DNA from: Aurifilum marmelostoma
Lineage: Eukaryota > Ascomycota > Sordariomycetes > Diaporthales > Cryphonectriaceae
Length of the DNA stretch: 64,000 bases
Assembly: GCA_027559495.1 (NCBI GenBank)
Contig: JAMXSV010000027.1
Location: 1-64,000, forward strand
Direction: 5' to 3'
This document shows positions 1 to 13,255 of the stretch, one piece after another. Position 1 is the stretch's first letter. Every line of letters starts with the position of its first letter. Position numbers and translations under genes: made by a program. The notes under the pieces were generated by a model that searched no databases, was not told where the DNA came from, and was given only the letters and a program-made list of their open reading frames with translations.

Positions 1-3000
1 ATTAAGCTAATATAAGAGATTTGCAATGCTTTTTAGAATCTTTTTTAGTATTATATAATCTATTTATTAAAAGCTTATTTAGCTAAATTGCTCTTTTAGT
101 GCTTAAAAGCGCTATTATAGCTTTTCTGCTACTTTAAATAAAAAGAATAATAATAAAGATAAAAATAATAATAAGAATTAAATTAAGTAAATCCTAAATT
201 AGCTTATCTTGCTTATCTCTAATAGTAGCAAATTATTATACTGCTTTGCAGCTGCTAAATGCTTAGTAATTAGTAGTTATTATTAGGCCTTTTCCTAAAA
301 TTTTAGTTTATTGCTTTTTATTCTTATTCTATTATATTTCTTTTTTTTTATTATAAGGGGGAAAAGGAGAGGAAAGTTATATATTCTGCTTTTAATTTGC
401 TTTTTATTTTTTCGAATTTCCTTTCTTCTCTAATATTTTATTTTTTTCTTGACTTTATAATAAGTAATTCTAATTTCTCTTTTTCTCTTTTAGCTTAAAG
501 CTAGCTTCTTAGCTAATATAAAGCAGCTCTTTAACTCTTAATATAAGTAATCTTCTTTATAAAAATAAAAAGCTTACTTAGCGCTTTTGCTAAAGCTTTA
601 ATTATAATATTAAGTTTATTATTTGCTTATTTGCTTTTACTTAGCTTAGAATATTTTTAATTGCTAGGCTATCCCTTATAGCTATTATGCTCTTATTATA
701 TTCTAGAATTTTAGCTATTATTATATTAATAATTCTAGTATATGCTTATTTTCTTATTAGCTCTAAAGCAATTTATTAGCTATTAACTTTACTAATTAGT
801 TCTTTTAATTATTGCTTTTGCTTAAAATATTTAATATTTTGCTATTCTATTAGTATTCCTTATTCTCTCCCTTTTTCTAGCTTCTATTATACTAATTTAC
901 TATTCTCTAGCTTTATAAGAATAATATTCTCTATACTTATTTTAATCTTTTTTTTACTATAGCTTATTTCTTTAATTATAATAATCCTAGTATATACTTT
1001 TCTTTATTCTTTTTTATTTTTCTTATTACTAATAAGCTGCTTTCTTTCTATTAGCTTCTATTAATTGCTAAATTCTTTATATTTACTGCGCCTCTAATTA
1101 TATTCTTTATTATTAAAAGTAACTTAATAATATTAAGTAAAAGTAAAAGCAGCTTTATATTAATATAAAAATTAAAGCTTTTAATATTAATTTAATAAAT
1201 TTTTACTACTAAATTTATAAATTAATTATAATAATTATCTTTTATTATTAAGCTTTAATTTAACTTTAAAGTAAATATACTTAAAAGTATATAAAGTATA
1301 AGCTTATATAATAAGCTTATAAGCTTAAGAGTAAGCGCATTTTAAGCTTTAAGTATATTAAGTATAATAATCTTGCTATTTAAAAGCAGAATAAGTTCTA
1401 TAATAAAATTTAAATTATTCTATTAAGCAGCTTTTTCTATTTTAAAAATACTAGCTTTTTAGCTACTAATTAGCATTTTATTAATTTTATAAATTTAGAG
1501 CTTTATATTTCTAAAGCTATTATTATAAGCTATTATTTTTTTTTACTAATTTATATTATCTTTTAAATTTATTTAATATTCTTATTTATTTTATACTTTT
1601 AAGTAGCTTTTATATTAATTTTTTTTATTTTATTTATTTAATTTATATCTTATATTTAAAAAGCTTTTCTACTTAAAGGCAACTTACTTTTAATTTATTT
1701 TTAGCTTTTAAGATTAATTTTATATAGAATTTAGATTTCTATTTACTATTTTTAGAAATAATTATATTTCAATAAATATCTTATATTTGCTATAAAGATA
1801 GCAAATTGCTAGTAGCTTGCAATAATAAATTTATATAGAATTATAAATATATACTATATAATATATTTAGCTTTATTATATATAAGCTAATTACTTTTAT
1901 TATCTTATTTATTCTATATAGCTAAGCTAGCTTTTAAAAAAAGCAGTTTATTATTATATTCTTAAGAAATAGCTATATATTATTTCTAATAGTAAACTAT
2001 TTTATTAATGCTTTTCTTTAATTTGCACTTTTTTCTATTTATTGCTAAATTGCTATTATAGCTACTTATATAAATTCTATTAACTTCTTTAATTATTTTA
2101 TAAAATCTTTTGCTTTTATATATAATAAGTAAGCTAGTATTGCAAAGTATTCTATCTTTTAAATAATATTAGTATAATATTTATATTAAAAAAAGAAAAA
2201 GCTTAATTTAATTATAATAATATCTTTATTATTAATAGCTAATTATATACTTATTAATAGCTATAGCTAGTTTTTCTATTTATATACTATAAATGCTCTT
2301 AAATAATTAAGAACTTTCTAATTAGCTCTTTTAATTGCTCTATCTATCTCTAGATAGTAAATAGTATTTAAGTGCTACTTAATTCTAATTAACTTATATA
2401 GATATTATTAGAAAAATTCTATTTAATTTATTTTCTAATTGCTTATTAAAGCTTTAGAAAAATTATAATATCTTTAATAATAGCTTATAAACTACTTAGT
2501 ATAAGCTTTAATATTTATTATATATATAGCTTTTAATATAATAGCTTTACTTAGTTAATTTATAATAATTATTAAATATTAAAAGCTATTTTTATTTTCT
2601 ATAAATAAATTTATTATAAAGTTAATTAAAAGCTTATTTTATAGCTATTTAGAAATAAATAAAAGCTTAAAAAGCCTTTTTTTATAATATTATTATATAA
2701 TTTTCTATTTATAAATATTATAATTTTAAGTAAATTTTTATATTATTTTATATAAGCTAGGCTAAAAGTATAAATAGCTTAATAATAAAAGAGTAGCATT
2801 TTGCTTTAAATATTTATTTAAATAGAAATTATATATATTTTATATTAATATAATTTATAATAATTTCTATTTTAATATTTATATTTTATTTTAAAATTTA
2901 AAAATGCTTTTTAAATTAATTTTATATTTAGTAATAAATATATTTAAGAAATTTTTATTATTAATTTTAAAATTTATTAAAAATGCTTTAATTTCTTTTT

Positions 3001-6000
3001 TAACTAATTAAATAATTTATAAGAACTTTTTATTATTTTATAAAATAATATTTTAAGCTATTTAGAGATTTTCTTATATAAAAATCTAAATTCTTTTAAA
3101 AAGCAATTTATTTTAAGTATTAATTTAAGTAATTTATATAATTTCTTAATAATTCTACTTTTGCTTAATTTAATTATCTTTTAATAGCTAGAATTCTCTT
3201 TTAATAAAGCGCTTATTTATTATTTTATATAATATATTCTATTTTTTATAAAAAAGTATATTAAAGCATTTTATAATAGCTTTTTTATAATAAGTAAGCT
3301 TAAAATAAAATTATAATAACTTTTTTAATTAATATATTTATTATTTATTAAGCTTTTAAATAATTATAAAATATTTTAAATTTTTATAATTTAAGTAAAT
3401 TATAAATAATTTCTTTATATTATAAAGCTTTATATTTTAAGCTTATAAATAGCTTATAATTATTAATAGCTTTTTATTATAAATTTTAAAATTATATTTT
3501 ATAAATAATAATTATTTAAAATAATATATTATTAGCTATAATACTTTTTTAATATTTTTTTTATAATAAGTAGCTATTTAATAAATAATTTAAATAATTA
3601 ATTTTAAATATAATATTTTTTTAAAATTTTATTATATTAATATTAGCTTTAAAATAAATTTAAGCTTAAGTTACTTAAAAGTTATATTTTTATTTTCTTT
3701 TTAGCAAAATAATATTTTCTTTTTTATAAATACTAAGAAAGAGCTTATAATTTTAAAATAATTTTTAATAAATTAATAATAAAAATTAATAAAATTTAAA
3801 AAACTTTATATATTTTTAAGTATTTTAAAAGCCTTTTAATTATAAATTATTATTAGCTTTTTAAAATTTATATAAACTTTAATACTTATTTTAATAATAA
3901 ATTCTAAATATTTAGTTCTTTAAATATTAAATTTATATTTTATAATATTTAAGCTTAAATTAATAGCTTTTAAAATCCTAAAAACTTATTTTATCTTTTA
4001 TTTATAATTTTTCTTAAAATTATCTAAATAAATAAATATATTATTTAAATATATTAAATAGAAAATATTTAAGTATTATTATAATACTAAATTAATATAT
4101 TACTAGAAAATAGCTAATACTTTTATAAGTTTAAAAGAAATTATTAGCTATTTAAATAAGCTAAATTAAATATAAAAGGCAATTTTCTATTTATTGCTTT
4201 TTTTAATATAGAGCTTATAGAAAATAGCTTATATATTAAATTTAATAAATTACTATGCTTTTAAAAGATTAGCTAAAATTTTTTTAATAAATAGAAATAG
4301 ATATTAATTAGCTTAGATAATAGTATTAAATATATAATAGTTAATATAGAAATATAGCTTGCTGCTAGATTTCTTAATAAAGATTATAAGTGCTTTTACT
4401 AATAAGCTGCTTATTTATATATATTCTAACTTTAATAGCTTTATAAAGATTTTTCTTAAAACTAATAATTTATCTTTTAATATTCTATAAAGAGAGCTTT
4501 AGAGGATTTCTAGCTGCCTACTATTCTTATCTTATTTTAAGATAATCTTATAATCTGCTTTCTTATAATATAATAGCAGCTTCTTTTTCTTCTTTTTATT
4601 AAAGAGTTTTACTTACTATTAAAATTATTTTAATAGCTTATTCTTTATTAAAGCTTCCTTTTTTAGTATAAGTGCCTTATTAATATTAGCTAGAATTACT
4701 ATAAATAGCTATATCTATGCTATTTATAAGCATCTACTCTATTTTATTTCTACTTCTAGTATAAAAGCACTTATGCTATTAATTTTCTAATATACTGCTA
4801 AGGCATAATCTCTTTCTTAAATCTTTAGGCTTACTACTTGCTTAATGCTTAGAAAATACTTATATACTATATAAATAACTTCTTCTTATTTTATTTATAG
4901 CTTTTCTAAAATTATATTATAATTAAGTTAAAAAATAATATATACTTAAACTTAATATATATAACTATTTAAATTAGCCTTAAAATATATTATTTTAGAA
5001 ATTATACTTAGTTTTTAAATAGCTTAGTTTATTATAGCTTTATAGAAGATTCTTAATATTATTAGAATATATAGAAAGGCAAGTTTTTTAATAAGCTTTT
5101 TACTTATAGCGCTATAATAGTTATATCTTTAATTTACTAATGCATTTATAAATCTAATTTTATTATATAGCAAATCTATTATAAAAGAGGATTTATTTAG
5201 CTCTTATTCTATTTTATTTCTATTAAATCTTAGCTTAATAAGCTTTTATATACAATTTTGCATAAAAGCTACTTTTTTTCTTTATTAAAATTAATAAGAT
5301 TATTATTATTATTTATAATAGTAATAGCAGCTTAAATACTACTTTATATAAGCAGTATAGCTAGTAAAAGGCTATACTAATTTATATAATAGTATTTCTT
5401 ACTATATTAAAAGTATAAATTATTATTCTTTTATCTTTTAATTTCTTTATTTAATATCTATTTAGCATATTACTTAAAAATAATATTATTTATATTTATA
5501 GTATTAATTTTAATTATTAAAATATCTCTTTATAAATCTCTTTTTTATTAAATTCTTTTTTAAGAAATGCTTTTTAAAATAATATTTGCTATTAAATTAT
5601 TTTATTATTTAATAAATTCCTTTATTTTAGAAAAGATTAATAAAGCTTTTTTAATTTATATATAATAATTAATTAATATATTTATAAAAATAAATTTATC
5701 TTAAAGTTTAATATTAATAGCTTTTTTTAGAATAATAAGCTTTACTTAATTAAGCTATAAGATGCTTTTAGCTTTAGAAAGTATTTATTTCTAAATAGCA
5801 AAAAAAAGAAGAATTGCTAATTCTTGCATTAATAGATTTTAAAAAGTGCTTATACTGCTTATTTAGCTTAATTAGTATTATAATAATAGCTAGCTAGATA
5901 TTCTATAAAGGCTTAAAGATTACTAATTTAATTAAGCTCTCTTAAATTAAAATAAAGATTAGCTAGCTTTTAAGCAGCTTTTTTAAAATATTTAAATATA

Positions 6001-7034
6001 ATATAGAACTTATTATATAAGTTTCTAATAAAATAGATATTCTAGCTAAGTTTATAATATATTTAAATTTCTTATAAAGAAAACTTTAAGTAATTCTTAT
6101 TAAATTTCTTAAGCTAAAATAAAGGCTTCTATTATATATAAAATTAATTATTAAAATTATTATTATTATTATAATTAAAGCTTTTTTTCTTAGTTATAAG
6201 AGTATAAGCTCTGCTTATTAGCTGCTTTTTATATACTTATATAGAATATCTTATTTACTCTAATTCTATATAATCTAGCTTTAATAATTATAATATATTA
6301 TAATAGCGCTTATAATGCCTCTTTATACTAATAGCTTAGAGTTTCTTAAGCAGTATAGCTAGCTATTAGCTCCTTTTTAAAAAGCTAAGTAGTATAAGCA
6401 AACTAGCTTTCTTGCAGCTTATGCAATTATTTAAAAAAGATATAAAGATTTAGTTTAAAGCTTCTATTTGCTATAAATAGTAGCTATTATTCTTCTTTTT
6501 CTATTATTAATTACTATGCTTAAATAGCATTATTATAGTAAATAAGCAAAGCTAGAATATATATAAAAGGCTTAGCTAAGAAATATATACTTAATTAGAA
6601 ATCTATTACTATAAATATTTTAGCTTAAAAAATAATAGAAGAAAAATAAAAAATTTTCTATTTATAAATAGCTAAAAAGCTATTCTATAAATATAGCATA
6701 ATATATATATTATATAGCATATTATATAGCATTTTTAGCTTTAATATTTACTAAAGCTTTATATATAGCTTTAGCTTATAATAATTTTAATAAATTTTAA
6801 AAAATTATTATTTAATATTAAAATTTAAAAAATAAATTTTAAATTATTAAAAAAAAAATTTATAATTAAAAAAATAAAAATAAATATAATATAAAAAAAT
6901 AATATATTTTATTTATTAAAAAATTAATAATATAAAATAATTAAAATATATTAAAATTAAAAAAATAAAATTAAATATATAATTATTTATAAAATTAATT
7001 AATATATTAAAATTTTAATTTTTAAAAATTTATT

Positions 7035-7134
7035 TAAAATATAAATAAAATTATTTAATTTATTAAAAATTTAAATTTATTTTTTAAAATATAAATAAAA
7101 TTATTTAATTTATTAAAAATATAAATTTATTTTA
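7035..7134. repeat. 50-bp direct repeat, two copies
   Basis: Two adjacent copies with a 50-bp period (7,035-7,084 and 7,085-7,134) are nearly identical. They share the run ATAAATAAAATTATTTAATT and differ at a few A/T positions. The repeat survives inside the zero-GC tract, so the duplication may post-date most of the mutation. Confidence 0.75.
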
Positions 7135-7442
7135 AAAATTAAATTAAAAAATATAATTAAATTTTTAATTAATTATTAATTTAATTTAATTAATATATTT
7201 ATTTTATTAATATTATTTTTAATTTTTAATTTTTTTTATTTTTTTATAATATTTTTAAAATATTTTTATATATAAATTATAAATATAAAAATTATAATTT
7301 AAATATTATAAATATATTTTTTTATTATAATAATTATTTAAATAATAAAAAAATATAAAATATATAAATAAATATATATATATAAATATTTTATTTTTTT
7401 TAATATATTAATAATTATAAAATATTTAAAAAATTTAATATA

Positions 7443-7446
<4 letters not shown>

Positions 7447-7483
<37 letters not shown>
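7447..7483. repeat. (TA)n microsatellite
   Basis: An uninterrupted TA dinucleotide run of about 18 units inside the zero-GC tract. No further function is inferred. Confidence 0.9.
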
Positions 7484-7486
<3 letters not shown>

Positions 7487-8068
7487 AAAATAATAATATA
7501 ATAATAATTTTTTTTTAAAAAAAATTTTTTTAAATAATTATTTAAATTAATTATTTTATTTTTTAATTTATAAATAATTTTATAATTTTTTAATTATAAA
7601 ATTAATAAAAATAAATTATAAAAATTTAAATTATTAAATTTTATTTTTTTATTTAAATAAAATAAATTAATTAATATTAATATTAATAAATTTTTTAATT
7701 TATTTAATAATTTATAAAAATATAAATTATATTAATTATAAAAATATTATTATTAATATTATAAATATATTTTAAAATAAAATATATTTTTATTTATTAA
7801 ATAATATATATATTATTTATAATAATTAAAATATAAATAAAATATTTAAATTAATAATATATAATTATTATATATATATATATATTAAAATTATTTATTT
7901 TAATTATTATTATATTTTAAAAATAATTTTTTAAATATTTTAATTATTAATAATATTATAATTAAATAAATTTATAAATAATTATATTTTAAAATATTAA
8001 AATTATAATTTTAAATATAATTTAAAATTATTTATAAAAATAATATTATTATTTTTATTAAAAAAAAT

Positions 8069-11000
8069 CTTTAAATAATTATAAATAAATAAATTAGCTT
8101 TTAATAATAATAATTTATTATTTATTTTATAGCTATATAATTATTAATATATTAATTTTTTCTTTAGAGAAGTTTGCTTAAGCTATTATATTTATAGCTG
8201 CTATTCTTAAAGCAGGGCGCTTTTTTTATATTGCTAGGATATTTTTATCCCCCTAAATAGCATATAAGCAGCTAGCAAATGGCTTGCAGAAATTGCCTCT
8301 ATATTAGATATTAAGATACTACCTCGAAGAAGAATAAGGCCCTAAATTGGGTAACAATAGCAGGTGTAGAGGTAATTAACTTCTTCTATGCTGTGGCCTC
8401 TAGCCTTAGACTAGCTGAAATACTATGCAACCTGCTATATATATTAATAGACTCGAGTGTATATATTCTCTTCACATGTGTATTTGGTTTGATAGGGATA
8501 TCTAAAAGTAGTTAGGTCCCTCTAAGTCCTTGAAAGGAGCGCCCGCGCCTGAGCGTGAGCCAGCGCTTAACGTGGATGAAAACTCTCTTTCACAGTAGCC
8601 ACATTAACATACCTAAGGAAGGAGGCCCTTGTCGCCCCTCCTAATGGCTTCAGCGCTATTTGGTCCATTTTGATGCACTAGGAGTCGTGTCTACGCAAAG
8701 GCTTATCAGCCTGGTCCTGATCGGAGAGGCATCCTCGCGTGCTGCTGCAACTAAAACTCAGAATAAGGAGCATACCGACGCCTTTTTCAGCTATATACTG
8801 GCATAATATTCTAGCATTTTCTATATAGCCCATTCTAAGAGTGCACTGTCCAGCCGCCTCGTTAGGAAAACTTTCGGCTTGCATAGCTAGACCATCAATA
8901 CTAAAGACTATAACCAGCCTATGCCTATTGGTCGCATCGGTAAGCTTCTATCAAAGAGTCTAATCCTGGCTGTGCTTACTAGGAATAGCCCGACAGAACC
9001 CGATCGAGCTTCGTCAGCGACCTGTCTTGGATGGGAATGGCCTTCGAATTCGTCGGGCTTACGAGACGGGCAATCTAATCTATATAACCTTAAAGACTGC
9101 AGCCTCAATTTTGTTAGCTGCGAAGGGTGCAAATATTAGGATCCGTAGGCATGCGTCAGCTTGGCGAGATCGAGAAGCGCGCTCTCGCAGAGCTTCCTTA
9201 TCTGCGGTTAGCTACGACCGAGCCAACTAAATAATTCAAAGGACAGGACTCGCTGCCCCATGGCTGTATTCTCCTACTTTAACGAGAATAATCAGATAGG
9301 CAGCAGCGGCAGTCGCTCCAGCACCGCTGGCCATTACTCCAAGGTAGCTCAGCTGCAAATTCTTAGCTCTGTCGGCCGCACTGCTGGCCTACCGCATAAT
9401 GCCATGTGCCTTCATCCCCTTGCAGTCTACGTTTACTGCAGTATAGTACCTGGAAACCTTAACTGTGAGATTCTCTGGACCATATCAATGGGCGTTAATA
9501 AGGCATCTCTTACTAGATATGGACTATAATCCGAAGATATTATAATGCTGCATAAAGCTCTAAGCTGCAGCCTAGGTCTTGATGCAGACGCTGTAGGTAT
9601 CTTGTATGCGCATGAGCGGCTCTGGATATAAGATGTTGCAAGTCGCCATCTCGCCCTTTTACACCTTCTCTAAGCTAGAAGAGATTTCTATCCTTGCGAT
9701 GCGAAATTTGGCGTAGTCGATTGGATCTGCTCAGCTTATAGCTTCAGTGTTATCTTAGGTAGTAGATAAGTATCCATGCACACTACTGCAAGATAGCCCT
9801 GTTGCCCTCACAAATTGTCAACTAAGGCCTATATCTTCCAGCACATCTTCAGCACTAGTAGCAGCTTTCATATCGAGCAGATCATAATAGTATACAGGCA
9901 TGCTATCTTAGCAAATAGCATCCTGAGAATATAACTAGCCTAGCAAGATAGCAGGCATTTGCTGAGGTTCATATTATAACCAAAGATGCTCTGCATATCA
10001 CCAGGCTTTTGGATATTTATTGATGCTGCTCTTGCTAAGTATTCCATGCAAGATAGTTACATATAAGGTCTTGAGATGCAGCGTTTCCAAAAGGGCTATC
10101 GTTGCAGATAATATAGTCTTCCTCGTATAAGTCGCACAATATATTGGACATAATAGATAAGCAGGTGACGAGCCTGACTATTGCCATCATATCTATGCGT
10201 TTCAAAGTCTAGGCCTCGTTCGTGTCTCTAAATTGCTGAGCCAGATCTATAATCATGCTACTAGCGTAATTAATTCCATCCCCAAGTATCCTTCTTCTCC
10301 CGGAAGCTGGTGCTAATAGTATATGTAAGTGTTCTTCACCTTCCCTCTCTCGGAGCGGCTTCGTTGAGCGTGCTGCGAAGAGCTTCTCACATCTCCACTG
10401 GGCATAGGACAGAATCCCTATGCCAATATGTCATATATTGATTTAAATCCTCGAGCAGCCTACAGGCAGCCTGTTGGGGGCATATATTTATAGATCTGGA
10501 TCCAGTTAATCTTGTCCGAGGATCGTAATATGCTAGCTATCCTTATATAACCTCCAATTACAAGGATTTCCTAATCTTTAACAAGCATTATAGCCTCTTT
10601 GATTATAATGAAAACGAAACCTTAGATTGAAACGAACATAGAAGGTTAGCTTATAGCACTAGCACCGTCCGCTATAGGCTACCAGCGCATAGTGAAAGGA
10701 CAGATGTGCTTAGCTGCGGCCATTGTTTGAAGTGAATAAGGAATAGAGGACTATGCACTCCAAAAGGGCCGATGTGTAGCTTTCGTTTCAAGTAATTCGA
10801 GAAAATGAAGACTAATAAACCCTTTATTAAACCTTGGTAATGCTCGTGTTCTCTCTAATTTCGTCGGGCTACTAGAGCTGCTGCCTAGGAGTTAACCGAC
10901 TAGCACTATTACTATTAGCGCATTAACGCATAGCCTCTGCTTGAAGGGTGTAGAGCTATAGACTTTGGCAAATCACTCCGTCGGGTTAGCCTCGTCGAGA

Positions 11001-13015
11001 TGCTAGCTAGTATATAGGATAAAGCCATAACCTATATTCGCTTCATGTATAAGAAGCGCTATGCTGCAAAGCATCTTCCGGAGAAGCAAATAAACGGATG
11101 CAGGTCGGATTGTTATTAGGTACTTCTGCCCCTACTGTAGCCTAAATGTCGAGGAGGTCTCGATTATTAAGCCCGGATCTAATAGCGCCGACGCTGCTTC
11201 AAGGCTGTTGCAAGACGAGAGCCCGATGTCCAGTCTTAAGGGCACAATCCTGTATCGACTCGAGTATGGTAATTATAGGAAGGGGTTCACGATGGGTTGA
11301 TCGTTGCATCTATCGAGATGCACAATGTGCTGATGAACGCGCTGTCTATGGCAATCATCTCGGGCATTTGGGAATTAGCTTCTAGGAGCCTAAGTGCTGC
11401 AATTCTTTTTCTTTCCCAAGAGGGACGAAGCATTGTGAATGATCATCACTACCAGAAAAGTAATAAGGCAACATTGACAACGACCATGATTCGTATCGAA
11501 GAAACACAGTTTCTCCCTGGTGACTTGAAACTCTCGGTCCCATCGATTCTCGAATTGGATATCGGAACTTAGCTCGTGGATCGCATCACAAGTTTGCGAC
11601 TTGCACAGGTTTCATAACGTTGACACAGATCTCGGCCGTCTGGGCGCTCACATTGAATGTGTTGCGGAGCTCGTCCTTCAGGATCTTTTGCAACCCCCGT
11701 GGAACGCTCCTAACGAGTGCCTGGCATATTGCGCTTCGCTACATCTGTATCAACTACCAAGCACAGTAGCGTCGAGATAGGAACGGGCCGAGGCTGTCAC
11801 TTTGTACCAATTCCAGCGCTGTAATTATAGAAGGCTTTACTTGAAATGGCTCCCAGCCTGAACTAATGCTTGCCTTGGTTGCACTCGCAAGCGCCGTTCG
11901 ATTCCAGCCTTGACCGTTTCTAGAGCGTCCTCAAACATTCGCCGGCCCAAAAGTCCGGTCTATAATGAAAATCTGCGTGCGACTCCCTCGAGAGGCTGCG
12001 GCGCACTGCAGCTCACAGGTCTTGTCGAGATCGCCTATCGTCTTTGATCCTACCTTCAAGCTCGTCGAGAACCTCACCAGCAAACTTGATTCCGCAACTT
12101 TGATGACAAACCTGCGAGCAGCTCGGCACGCAACTCCCCTCGCAGTGCTCTGCGGACCTGGTCCAAGAATCTTGTTATAGACTTTACCATCTGGTTGCGG
12201 ACTTAGCCTTATACCTGATCCCGCAGCCGCTTACGAAGATGATTACGCAATTGGCCACACAACAACTACTGAATCTGCAGAGGATGTTTACAGAGGCTCG
12301 AAGCCGGGAAATAGGCCTAATAAAGTCTTCTGTTTCTGCTATCGCCGCTTGTATGGGTTGGTGAACTGGCTAGGGTTGGCAAATCAACTTGGCTGCGGGC
12401 TGCGGGTGAGGAGGATCAGGCGGTACGTCGTTGTAGCTTGGCGGCTGGGCTTAGGCGCCCGCGCCTCCGCGCCTCGCCTTGCTCCGACGCTCAACCCATC
12501 TCGACCTTGAGATTGATCTCGACTTTGCAAGTGATGGCCGATACCAGCCCGGCCGGCGCAATCCTAAACTTAACTTTATAGACAAGGCGCGACCACCCAC
12601 CGCGTCCGCTGTGTAGACTGGCTGGATTGTCTTTGTCTTTTTGCGCGGGAAATCATGGGACAAGCAGAAGTCATGCTTGCCGTAGCCCGGGTGGCAAAAG
12701 CCCGCATGGGTTCTAGTATAATTCGAAGGCGCTGGGACGGATGCTTCTTGGCCTTGAGAGGAACATCAGGACCGACAACAACAGAGGGATTTGTGAAGCT
12801 CTGAACGAAGCTAGGCGGCTCCCTGTATGTATTCGCCGTGCATAGGTCTCGGGATCAACCTGAGCTTTTGTGTGCGCTGCGGTAATACGAAGACGAAGCA
12901 GCGCATATGATGTCCAAGGGATTTGATGTGAATCTCGATCAGCAGGTGTAGTAAGGGAGTCTTGTGGTCGCATCGTATCTTAATATAGAGACAAATCTAG
13001 GAAAGCGATCTCGTC
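8069..13015. other. degenerate region without a supportable gene
   Basis: Composition returns to normal here, but every frame is broken by stops on both strands. Short open frames (60-90 codons) overlap one another and show no domain I recognise. Local C-to-T-rich stretches (9.5-10.6 kb) suggest mutated transposon remnants. I cannot assign a family. Confidence 0.6.
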
Positions 13016-13255
13016 CTATGCACCTGCGTCACCGTGGCCGGTACGCCTCCAGAGTATTGAAACGGGCGCACCAGAAACATTGAAATCGATGCTGGTGCTA
13101 TCGTCATGGTCGCTGTTACGCGAGGATGGATAGCTCCAATGCGGCGTGTCCGTGTAGACGAGTGTGAACTCGCAATCTGGCTGATGATTGCTGTCCGGCC
13201 GATTGCCAAGATTGTACGTTGCGTCGTCAGGTTTAGTTCCATGCTGAACCCACAT
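13016..13255 (-). other. possible orphan exon, unrecognised
   Basis: This 80-codon frame reads as a plausible soluble, Asp/Ser/Thr-rich segment (for example CEFTLVYTDTPHWSYPSS). It is preceded on the minus strand by an acceptor-like sequence, CCCATCAG, just upstream of about 13,259. A short hydrophobic segment (YLMAIVVIIAVAAAG) is encoded further upstream near 13,690-13,740 on the same strand. Together these could be remnants of a small membrane or secreted protein gene, but I could not join exons in frame and I do not recognise the family. Chance is a real alternative. Confidence 0.22.

Larger units (their letters stand above)
1..8068. repeat. AT-rich RIP-type isochore
   Basis: This block is dominated by A and T with no open reading frame of useful length. 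The residual C and G sit mostly in GpC contexts (AGCT, GCA, TGC). CpA outside GCA, and TpG outside TGC, are almost absent. That depletion is the expected footprint of repeat-induced point mutation, which turns CpA into TpA on both strands. The original repeat can no longer be identified. The switch to ordinary composition takes place between about 8,070 and 8,350. I see no RNA gene or intact element in it. Confidence 0.85.
6776..8068. repeat. 1,293-bp tract with no G or C
   Basis: Reading line by line, the last C before the tract is at 6,775 and the next is at 8,069; nothing between them is G or C. The tract contains homopolymer runs, a TA microsatellite and a 50-bp direct repeat. The flanking AT block keeps scattered GpC sites, so this tract differs from its own surroundings. 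It may be a more completely mutated core or DNA of another origin. Confidence 0.9.

Noticed and set aside
1..8068. Possible telomere or centromere at the window start
   Set aside because: No terminal TTAGGG array is present. AT-richness alone does not show centromere identity; RIP explains most of it.
10620..11400. Possible transposase or reverse transcriptase remnant
   Set aside because: Translations in several frames gave short suggestive strings but no catalytic motif I could defend.
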